Assembly: GCA_009927065.1 (NCBI GenBank) | Contig: RFNU01000209.1 | Span: 1-5,110 of the forward strand | DNA from: a bacterium | GTDB taxonomy: Bacteria > Pseudomonadota > Gammaproteobacteria > Berkiellales > Berkiellaceae | Direction of reading: 5' to 3' | DNA length: 5,110 nt | Shown: piece by piece, positions 1 through 5,038 of the stretch | Position numbering within the stretch: position 1 is the stretch's first letter | Layout: every line of letters starts with the position of its first letter | The notes under the pieces: generated by a model | What the model was told of the DNA's origin: nothing | Seen by the model: only the letters and a program-made list of their open reading frames with translations | The model's database searches: none | Made by a program: the position numbers and the translations under genes

Positions 1-25
1 GATATTATATTGGCTTGATAATATC
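1..25. repeat. Inverted repeat with 8-base arms at the window edge
   Basis: GATATTAT (1-8) and ATAATATC (18-25) are perfect reverse complements separated by 9 bases. The right arm overlaps the -35 hexamer of the first gene's promoter (15-20), so it could be an operator. It could equally be the 3' end of a terminator for a gene to the left, since it is followed by a CTTTAAAAAATT stretch. The arms may continue outside the window, so the full extent cannot be seen. Because the arms are AT-only except for one base pair, a chance match is also possible. Confidence 0.35.
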
Positions 26-44
26 TTTAAAAAATTCATATGAT
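15..44 (+). promoter_or_regulatory. Sigma70-like promoter of the 238-residue orphan gene
   Basis: The -35 candidate TTGATA (15-20) matches TTGACA at five of six bases. The -10 candidate TATGAT (39-44) matches TATAAT at five of six. The spacer is 18 bases. Transcription would start near 51 and leave a leader of about 25 nucleotides before the ATG at 76. The inverted repeat at 1-25 overlaps the -35, a position where a repressor or activator could act. This is read by eye only. Confidence 0.5.
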
Positions 45-75
45 GAAGTAACACATTCTAAATACAAGGTGTAAC

Positions 76-792
76 ATGGCTTTGCTAAAACTCATAATCG
101 GATCATTGATGGCGGTAGTATTTCAACGTCGTTTAGCTGAAATACTACTCTACATAATGAATTATTCTGTAGCAATACTTAGGCTACCTACGCGTATTAT
201 ACATGCTTTAAGAGTACCCCTAGCAGATGCGATACGTAATTTAGATATTATTAAACAGCGCAAACAATATCGTGGAGTTGTTAATTTTTTGTATAACAAT
301 ATTATTGTACAATTTTCATTGTGTTTTTGGTCAGGTAATTACAGATTAGATGACCGCCAGAAAGGTGTTGAAAAACATGAATTATTCAATACAGTTTATG
401 ATCAAACATCACCATTTAAGAAATATACTTTAACAATATCGCCTCTATTGAGTTTACTGACAACTCCATTGCAGCCTTGGATTTCGTTAGGTGATCTCAC
501 TATGCTCGTGAGTACGATTGTGATATTGGGTATAAATCAAGATATAAGTTTTATTAAAGATTTATTTCAATCAATACCAAAATCATCATTTGGGCCTGGC
601 GATTCAGCAGCTGCATCGAAGCCTCAACACAGTAGTCAACAAGCAGCATCTTTGAACAGATATTCACGCTCTAGCACTTTAGATTCTCATGTTAAGCCTG
701 ACGCCCAAACGGGAGCTGAGAGTAAATCTGCTGCTGCTGTCGGCGAACAAGACAGCACGGTTCCCTCAATAAGGGGGGATCAGCTTGTTTAG
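76..792 (+). CDS. Hypothetical protein with hydrophobic segments and a Ser/Ala/Gln-rich C-terminal tail
   Basis: I do not recognise this 238-residue protein. The start has an AAGGTG ribosome binding site (66-71) with a short spacing of 4 bases. Residues 3-17 are hydrophobic and followed by Arg-Arg at 18-19, and a second apolar or amphipathic stretch runs from about 22 to 37. Residues 42-115 are mixed and basic. Residues about 119-152 are again apolar (ISPLLSLLTTPLQPW, then a Leu/Val/Ile-rich segment). From Gly173 to the end the chain changes sharply to a polar low-complexity tail rich in Ser, Ala, Gln and Asp, probably disordered. There is no cleavable signal peptide with a clear cleavage site and no catalytic motif. 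It could be membrane-associated, or an effector-like protein with a flexible C-terminal export tail; both are inference. It has its own promoter and terminator-like hairpin, so it is probably monocistronic. A run of six G lies four codons before the stop. Confidence 0.75.
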   Translation: MALLKLIIGSLMAVVFQRRLAEILLYIMNYSVAILRLPTRIIHALRVPLADAIRNLDIIKQRKQYRGVVNFLYNNIIVQFSLCFWSGNYRLDDRQKGVEKHELFNTVYDQTSPFKKYTLTISPLLSLLTTPLQPWISLGDLTMLVSTIVILGINQDISFIKDLFQSIPKSSFGPGDSAAASKPQHSSQQAASLNRYSRSSTLDSHVKPDAQTGAESKSAAAVGEQDSTVPSIRGDQLV

Positions 793-812
793 ATAACAAG
801 CTGATGCTTTCT
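779..812 (+). terminator. Hairpin overlapping the stop codon, probable terminator of the orphan gene
   Basis: ATCAGCTTGTT (779-789) and AACAAGCTGAT (795-805) form a perfect 11-base-pair stem with a 5-base loop. It is followed by GCTTTCT, a short and interrupted T tract. The TAG stop (790-792) sits in the loop, so ribosomes finishing this gene would cover the hairpin. The stem is strong, but the weak T run makes intrinsic termination likely rather than certain. Confidence 0.6.
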
Positions 813-950
813 CATAGTGGAATATTAAAGAAATTCAAAACTTTTTAACTCAAGAAAACATCGGCTTTCTTTATCAGCAAAACCCCTGTAGATCACTATT
901 AAAGACTTCATTCATAAATAAAGAAGGAATGATCAAATAATTTTCTAGTG

Positions 951-980
951 TTGTTTTTAATATTAAATTAAGGTTATGAT
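951..980 (+). promoter_or_regulatory. Tentative promoter of the LRR gene with a PmrA-like tandem motif
   Basis: TTGTTT (951-956) and TATGAT (975-980) lie 18 bases apart and are the best sigma70-like pair before the LRR gene, although the -35 is weak. Between them, TTTAATATT (956-964) and ATTAAGGTT (967-975) form two similar 9-base units with a 2-base gap, an 11-base period. This resembles the tandem cTTAATatT element described for PmrA-controlled Dot/Icm effector genes in Legionella. The first unit fits well and the second fits poorly. The motif abuts the -10 more closely than an activator box usually does, and the region is very AT-rich, so chance is a real alternative. A second -10-like TATAAA lies at 1008-1013 without a matching -35. 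Confidence 0.3.
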
Positions 981-1050
981 AAGTGATATGTCAATAAAAG
1001 TCAGATTTATAAATAGCAAAATTATTTCTTAGTATTGGAGGTTAAAAACT

Positions 1051-3021
1051 ATGATCAGTTCATACCAGTTATCAATCAGTAAAGATATTGCATTAGAAAA
1101 GAGTTTGCAGACGATTCCTTTTGACATTAACACCTTAGAGTTGAAAATAACTGACGTAGAACTCAGCCAGGTGTTTAAAGGTATTCCCGACCATGTGACC
1201 ACCCTAGATTTGAGTGGTAATGCTTTAGGAGAAAGATCTGCTGAAGAACTTGCTCAAGCGTTCGCAGCGCTCCCCTCTAGCGTGACTCAGTTAGATTTAT
1301 CTTTCAATCAGTTAGAGAAAAAAACTGGCGAAGAACTTGCTCAAGCGTTCGCAGCACTTCCTTCTAGAATTAGAATATTAAATTTGACTGCTAATAATTT
1401 AAGACGAACAACTGGTGCAGAACTTGCCCAAGCGTTCGCAGCGCTTCCCTCTGGCGTGACGGATTTACATTTGTACGGTAATGAGTTAGGAAAAAGAACT
1501 GGCGAAGAACTTGCCCAAGCGTTCGCAGCACTTCCTTCTAGCATTAGAATATTAAATTTGGATGGTAATAAGTTAAGCCGAAGAACCGGCGAAGAGCTTA
1601 ATCAAGCGTTTGCAGCGATTCCTAAGAACGTGACTAAGTTGAATTTAGCCGGTAATGGTTTAGGGCTAAAAACTGGTAAGGAACTTGCCAAAGTATTTTC
1701 GGGGATTTCCACTGGTATTACCAGTCTAGATTTGTCTCATAATAAGTTAGATAAAAGAACGGATATAGAACTTGCCGAAGCATTCAAAGCGATTCCTGAA
1801 CAAGTGAGTATGCTATCTTTGGGTGTGAATATGTTAGGAAATAAAACGAGCGAAGAACTTGCCAAAGCATTCGCAGGTATTTCTGTTGGTGTGACAACCT
1901 TAGAGTTGGGTGGTAACTCTTTAGGAAGTACTGATGAAGAACTTGCCCAAGCGTTCGCAGCGCTGTCTCCTAGCGTCACTGAGTTGAATTTATCTTTTAA
2001 TTGTTTAGAAGAAAAAACAGGCGTAGCACTCGCCAAAGCGTTCGCAAGTATTCCTTTCGGTGTGAGAACTCTAAATTTATCATATAATAATCTAGGAGAA
2101 AAAACTGGAGCACAACTTGCCCAAGCGTTCGCAGCGTTTCCCTCTAGTATTCTCGCTTTAAATTTATGCGGTAATAAGATAGGAAAAACAATAACTGATG
2201 CAGAGCTCACTCAGGTATTCGCAGCGCTTCCTGTTGGTGTGACCACCCTAAATTTGTGGGGTAATGCTTTAGGACAAAGAACTGGTGCAACACTTGCCCC
2301 AGCATTTTCAGTGATCCCCTTTACCGTAACTACCCTGGATTTAAGTTTTAATGACTTAGGAATGATACCGGACGAGGGATTGAGTGACGCATTTGCAGGC
2401 ATTCCTGTCGGCGTGACTACGCTATATTTGAGTAATAATGCCTTCGGGAGAAAAATTAGCGCAGAAAAACTTGCCTCAGCATTCTCAATGATTCCTGCTA
2501 CCGTAACCACCCTGGGTTTAGGCTCTAATGACCTAGGAATGATGCCTAGTGAGGGACTGATTCAAGTGTTTGCAGCTCTTCCTCCTGGTGTGAGCACCCT
2601 GGATTTGCGTTATAATGACTTTGACCTAAAACGTGGGTCAACAATACTTAAATGCTTTGCAGCGCTTCCTTCTGGTGTGACCACTCGGGATTTGCGGGGT
2701 AATAATTTAGGGCGCAAACCTGACGCAGAACTTATTAAGATCTTTGCAGATCTAAGTCAGCGCTATCATACAGTCAATTTAATGGAAAATAACTTATTTT
2801 CAGGAAGAACAAAGATCGAGCAAGAGCCTTTACTTTCGTTCTTTAGGAGCCATTCTTGCGTTCAAGAAAATACCGGATGTTCTTTTAATATAGATGGTGG
2901 TAATGGTAAATTGGAGCTACAGCAGACCGAGGCACCCGTTTGCATATTTACACAACCTTTTCGTGACCGAACTGACATGTTGAATATGAGCGCGGAAAAA
3001 TGTGCACACAAACCTATCTGA
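1051..3021 (+). CDS. Leucine-rich-repeat protein, ribonuclease-inhibitor-like repeats; candidate secreted effector
   Basis: This 656-residue protein is almost entirely LRRs. GGAGG (1037-1041) lies 9 bases before the ATG, and an in-frame TAG at 1030 rules out a longer form. Residues 1-48 form a cap with a degenerate half repeat (ELSQVFKGIP). Residues 49-571 hold 18 consecutive repeats, and residues 572-656 form a tail with a broken nineteenth repeat (VNLMENNL) and four cysteines (603, 610, 631, 651). The consensus VTxLdLsxNxLgxxTgeELAqAFAaLPsg has the LxxLxLxxNxL strand and turn plus a helical EELAxAF segment. That suits the 28-29-residue ribonuclease-inhibitor class, not the 20-22-residue IpaH class. 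Such proteins are protein-binding horseshoes, and I see no enzyme domain. No signal peptide or membrane segment is visible, so it is cytoplasmic or exported by a system that does not need one. Similar LRR proteins occur among Legionella Dot/Icm effectors, but export and target here are inference. Confidence 0.9.
   Translation: MISSYQLSISKDIALEKSLQTIPFDINTLELKITDVELSQVFKGIPDHVTTLDLSGNALGERSAEELAQAFAALPSSVTQLDLSFNQLEKKTGEELAQAFAALPSRIRILNLTANNLRRTTGAELAQAFAALPSGVTDLHLYGNELGKRTGEELAQAFAALPSSIRILNLDGNKLSRRTGEELNQAFAAIPKNVTKLNLAGNGLGLKTGKELAKVFSGISTGITSLDLSHNKLDKRTDIELAEAFKAIPEQVSMLSLGVNMLGNKTSEELAKAFAGISVGVTTLELGGNSLGSTDEELAQAFAALSPSVTELNLSFNCLEEKTGVALAKAFASIPFGVRTLNLSYNNLGEKTGAQLAQAFAAFPSSILALNLCGNKIGKTITDAELTQVFAALPVGVTTLNLWGNALGQRTGATLAPAFSVIPFTVTTLDLSFNDLGMIPDEGLSDAFAGIPVGVTTLYLSNNAFGRKISAEKLASAFSMIPATVTTLGLGSNDLGMMPSEGLIQVFAALPPGVSTLDLRYNDFDLKRGSTILKCFAALPSGVTTRDLRGNNLGRKPDAELIKIFADLSQRYHTVNLMENNLFSGRTKIEQEPLLSFFRSHSCVQENTGCSFNIDGGNGKLELQQTEAPVCIFTQPFRDRTDMLNMSAEKCAHKPI
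1282..1629 (+). repeat. Recent two-repeat duplication within the LRR array
   Basis: Repeats 2-3 (1282-1455) and 4-5 (1456-1629) are a pair of 174-base units. Bases 1321-1386 and 1495-1560 differ at only three of 66 positions by eye, and both copies read into the unusual IRILNL strand instead of the common VTxLxL. The match spans the junction between adjacent repeats, so the copied block was two repeats long. Confidence 0.75.
2239..2589 (+). repeat. Older two-repeat duplication within the LRR array
   Basis: Repeats 13-14 (2239-2412) and 15-16 (2413-2589) correspond with an offset of 177 bases, because repeat 15 has one extra codon. Shared features absent elsewhere are FSxIPxTVTTL at the junction and the NDLGMxPxEGL helix of repeats 14 and 16, which replaces the usual TGEEL. 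DNA divergence is greater than in the 1282-1629 pair, so this event looks older. Confidence 0.6.
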
Positions 3022-3042
3022 ACATAATATTCATAAAGAAAA

Positions 3043-3107
3043 GAGCCAGTGACTATGTGTGATCTGCAACCTCATACTCCTCTGTGTGTGAGATAACAGG
3101 CTGGCTC
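3043..3107. other. Nested inverted repeats downstream of the LRR gene
   Basis: GAGCCAG (3043-3049) and CTGGCTC (3101-3107) are perfect 7-base complements 51 bases apart. Inside them CTCATAC (3071-3077) and GTGTGAG (3086-3092) can form a second 7-pair stem with one G-U pair and an 8-base loop. A-rich sequence precedes the outer left arm, and CACGTTTATTC follows the right arm without a true T tract. It may be the 3' end structure of the LRR transcript, a structured RNA or a chance pairing. The rest of the gap to 3237 shows only a 12-base palindrome TCATTCGAATGA at 3168-3179 and no gene. Confidence 0.35.
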
Positions 3108-3237
3108 CACGTTTATTCATCAAAGATCAGGATCTGAGGCACTTAAGATTTGCCTTGTAGCCTATATTCATTCGAATGATTTTCAATAAAGTATCATCAA
3201 GCCATTTTATTCTTGGAATTGATATCATTAAAAAGAC

Positions 3238-3693
3238 TTAATTCATAACATACAGACTCACATTTAATACACACGCAAAACTTACCCATAAGAAATAAGG
3301 CACTAAAAAAAGTTTAGAAGACCATTTTGTTATATTCGCAATCAATGATCCGATGAAGATCCAAAGTAAAATAATATCGTATAACGCTAAATCTATTCGA
3401 TGCATGTAAAAAAACAAAGGCGACCAAAGAACATTCAGGATCATTTGTACCGCAAAAATCCATAAGACTTTTTTGGACGAAGCTCGATCGTTCCAAAGAT
3501 CGCCTAAAACGATACCCATCATGATGTATAATGTTGTCCAGACGGGACCAAAAATCCAGCCTGGTGGATTAAAACTTGGTTTGTGTAATTGATGGTACCA
3601 TGTCAAATCAGCATACCCCATACTCAATCCCGATAGAGTGCCTAACGATAAACAAAAGAGAGCGCCGATTATTTTTGAACGATAATGATGCAT
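3238..3693 (-). CDS. tspO: TspO/MBR family membrane protein (tryptophan-rich sensory protein)
   Basis: This 151-residue protein is full length for the family (about 150-170). Its hallmarks are W32-Y33, the KPSFNPPGWIFGPVWTTLY block at 38-56, NVLWSPLFF at 87-95, and PYFLWVSFACVLN at 132-144. Hydrophobic stretches near 8-26, 46-64, 76-95, 103-121 and 128-149 fit the five-helix TspO bundle in the inner membrane. Family members bind porphyrins, haem and sterol-like ligands and are linked to tetrapyrrole and stress control; the exact role in any one bacterium is usually unclear. The ATG at 3691-3693 begins MHHYRSK just before the first helix. No strong ribosome binding site precedes it (only AAGA), and no upstream alternative start was seen. 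It is transcribed divergently from alr across a 207-base gap. TspO genes sit in many contexts, so this neighbourhood says little about function. Confidence 0.93.
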   Translation of the reverse strand: MHHYRSKIIGALFCLSLGTLSGLSMGYADLTWYHQLHKPSFNPPGWIFGPVWTTLYIMMGIVLGDLWNDRASSKKVLWIFAVQMILNVLWSPLFFYMHRIDLALYDIILLWIFIGSLIANITKWSSKLFLVPYFLWVSFACVLNVSLYVMN

Positions 3694-3710
3694 GAAGTCT
3701 TAATCAAAAT

Positions 3711-3728
3711 ATTATATTTTTCATTATA
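3711..3728 (-). promoter_or_regulatory. Two -10 candidates of the tspO promoter
   Basis: On the minus strand, perfect TATAAT hexamers occur at 3728-3723 and 3716-3711, 12 bases apart. The upstream one would give a leader of about 22 nucleotides, the downstream one about 10. No good -35 is spaced correctly: TTAACA (3743-3738) is a good match but lies 9 and 21 bases away. Transcription may therefore need an activator or use a weak -35. Confidence 0.4.
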
Positions 3729-3730
3729 AG

Positions 3731-3749
3731 AGATTTTTGTTAAAAATCT
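3731..3749. promoter_or_regulatory. Palindrome between the tspO and alr promoters, possible operator
   Basis: AGATTTTT (3731-3738) and AAAAATCT (3742-3749) are perfect 8-base inverted arms around GTT. The site lies just upstream of the tspO -10 elements and two bases before the alr -35, so a bound protein could affect both promoters. A hairpin role is unlikely because transcripts from the two proposed promoters would not include it. The arms are AT-rich, so a chance origin cannot be excluded. Confidence 0.35.
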
Positions 3750-3751
3750 TC

Positions 3752-3780
3752 TTGAGTAATGCAGCAAAAATAGTTATAAA
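3752..3780 (+). promoter_or_regulatory. Sigma70-like promoter of alr
   Basis: TTGAGT (3752-3757, four of six matches to TTGACA) and TATAAA (3775-3780, five of six matches to TATAAT) are separated by the optimal 17 bases. Transcription would begin near 3787, giving an untranslated leader of about 114 nucleotides before alr. That is long for a housekeeping gene and leaves room for post-transcriptional control. Confidence 0.5.
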
Positions 3781-3868
3781 AATGCAATCAATATATCTTT
3801 CAAGATAGCTGGAATCAAAAGGAGCGAGATTAAGGACAGCGATAAGCTGTAAGCTATCCCTTCAGGTC

Positions 3869-3904
3869 ATGATGAGTGACGTGTTTTCTCGTATGGATCA
3901 ATGA
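3869..3904 (+). other. Possible 11-codon leader reading frame overlapping the alr start
   Basis: ATG-ATG at 3869-3874 opens a frame reading MMSDVFSRMDQ. Its TGA stop (3902-3904) overlaps the alr start codon (3901-3903) by two bases. An AGG (3864-3866) lies 5 bases before the second ATG. Because alr has no clear Shine-Dalgarno of its own, ribosomes ending this short frame could re-initiate on alr (translational coupling). A frame this short can arise by chance, and there is no direct evidence of translation. Confidence 0.25.
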
Positions 3905-4995
3905 GTCGATCAGCTATTGCTATTTTATCTACAGAGAACTTACTTCATAATTTAAATGTTATCAAGAATCATGTTGGTTCTGCAAAAATCATTGCCATGA
4001 TCAAAGCAAATGCTTATGGGCATGGTATCCGCACGGTAGCATCAAAGCTTGATGGATTAGTTGATTTATTAGGCGTCGCATCGATTGATGAAGCTATAGC
4101 GTTAAGAAAGCACGGTGTGCGATCGCCTATTATTTTAATGCAAGGAGTCTTTGAGTCCAATGAGCTTTTATTAGCATCAGTTGAGCATTTCCATGTTGTT
4201 TTTAATAACTTTCAACAGTTAGAGTGGCTTGATAAGATTATACTTCCTAGAGCACTTCATGCATGGATTAAAATTGATACGGGAATGGGACGATTAGGAT
4301 TTGATCTTGATCAAGCTTACAGTGTTTATGAGCGTTTAATGAACCATCGCTCCTTGATCAAACCTATCCATGTCATGTCACATTTTTCGGCAGCTGATAT
4401 TATCGATCATCCTTTAAATCAAGAGCAGATTGAACGCTTTAAAAACTTTACCATGTTGATAGAGTCCAGTGGATCTCAATTGAGTCTTTGTAATTCTGCA
4501 GCGATTTTTAATTTTCCCCAATGTCACTACCACTATGTGAGACCCGGTCTTGCTTTATATGGTGTCAGTCCTCTTCAAGGTCGTTGTGCAGAAGATTTAG
4601 GATTAAAACCAGTCATGTCTTTGCAAACAAGTTTAATCTCTGTTCGCACTTTTAAAAAAGGATCGTTGATTGGTTATGGAGGAAGATATTCTTGCCCACA
4701 AGACATGCCGATTGGCATTATTGCTTTTGGTTATGGTGATGGCTATCCGATTACAGCTCGAGATGGCACACCGATTCTTGTTAACGGCATCAAATGTAGC
4801 TTAGTAGGTCGTGTATCCATGGATATGATAGCGGTAGATTTGAGAGCCTGTCCAACAGCAGGTATCGGCGATCCTGTCGTTTTATGGGGAGAAGATTTAC
4901 CAATTGAACATATTACCCCTTTTACTTCAAATATATCATGGGATATATTAACAGGAGTACAACATCGGGTTAAATTTCTTTGGACTCGTATTTAG
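3901..4995 (+). CDS. alr: Alanine racemase, PLP-dependent
   Basis: This enzyme interconverts L- and D-alanine in the cytoplasm, supplying D-alanine for the D-Ala-D-Ala end of peptidoglycan precursors. The 364 residues match the usual 355-370. The N-terminal TIM barrel carries the PLP lysine K35 in MIKANAYGHG, with Y39. Next come K124 and R131 in WIKIDTGMGRLGF (124 aligns with the lysine often carbamylated; 131 aligns with a substrate-site arginine), H161 in MSHFSAAD, NSAA at 198-201 and RPGLALYG at 214-221. The C-terminal beta domain contains GYGGRY (258-263), which carries the catalytic tyrosine contributed to the partner's active site in the dimer, GYGDGYP, and GRVSMDM (303-309). All hallmark residues are present, so it should be active. 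ATG 3901 is the only usable start: the frame has a TGA at 3877 and no ATG, GTG or TTG between. No strong ribosome binding site is seen (only GGA at 3895). Whether it is the biosynthetic or the catabolic (dadX) type cannot be settled; no dadA is adjacent. Confidence 0.97.
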   Translation: MSRSAIAILSTENLLHNLNVIKNHVGSAKIIAMIKANAYGHGIRTVASKLDGLVDLLGVASIDEAIALRKHGVRSPIILMQGVFESNELLLASVEHFHVVFNNFQQLEWLDKIILPRALHAWIKIDTGMGRLGFDLDQAYSVYERLMNHRSLIKPIHVMSHFSAADIIDHPLNQEQIERFKNFTMLIESSGSQLSLCNSAAIFNFPQCHYHYVRPGLALYGVSPLQGRCAEDLGLKPVMSLQTSLISVRTFKKGSLIGYGGRYSCPQDMPIGIIAFGYGDGYPITARDGTPILVNGIKCSLVGRVSMDMIAVDLRACPTAGIGDPVVLWGEDLPIEHITPFTSNISWDILTGVQHRVKFLWTRI

Positions 4996-5038
4996 TTTCT
5001 GTATACATTAGGTTATTGAGTAAGGATTATTATTTATC

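Larger units (their letters stand above)
1195..2763 (+). repeat. Array of 18 tandem LRR coding repeats, about 87 bases each
   Basis: The repeats cover residues 49-571. Fifteen are 29 residues, the ninth is 28, and the twelfth and fifteenth are 30. They are in perfect reading frame with no stop or frameshift. The first to fifth are the most alike at the DNA level, sharing a core close to GAACTTGCCCAAGCGTTCGC followed by AGCGCTTCC; later repeats have diverged. The asparagine of the LxxN turn is kept in all 18. In the last repeat the third consensus leucine is Arg (VTTRDL), consistent with decay at the array edge. Confidence 0.9.

Noticed and set aside
772..780. An RGD tripeptide near the C-terminus of the orphan protein as an integrin-binding motif
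   Set aside because: RGD occurs by chance often, and here it is created by the G-run codons. Nothing indicates surface exposure or adhesion.
976..1032. An 18-codon frame (MISDMSIKV…) just before the LRR gene
   Set aside because: Its only AAGG site is two bases from the ATG, it overlaps the proposed -10, and it is short enough to be chance. The slight likeness of its start to that of the LRR protein is too weak to call a duplication.
1341..2510. Open frames on the minus strand across the LRR gene, encoding repeated ANAWASS-like segments
   Set aside because: They are exact mirrors of the LRR repeats (the antisense of the repeated ELAQAFA codons), lack ribosome binding sites, and their periodicity is fully explained by the plus-strand gene.
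1195..2763. The regular repeat array as a CRISPR or non-coding tandem repeat
   Set aside because: Units are 87 bases, contiguous with no spacers, keep an open frame throughout and encode a clear LRR consensus.
3168..3179. The palindrome TCATTCGAATGA as an operator or attachment site
   Set aside because: It is a single short site in the gap downstream of two converging genes, with no promoter beside it and no second copy noticed in the window.
3314..3496. A 60-codon minus-strand frame inside tspO
   Set aside because: It overlaps the well-supported tspO gene in another frame and has no recognisable features of its own.
3839..3858. A small hairpin (ACAGC/GCTGT or GATA-AGCT/AGCTATC) in the alr leader as a riboswitch or terminator
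   Set aside because: The alternative stems are only 5-7 pairs, one needs a bulge, and no T tract or known riboswitch core is seen.
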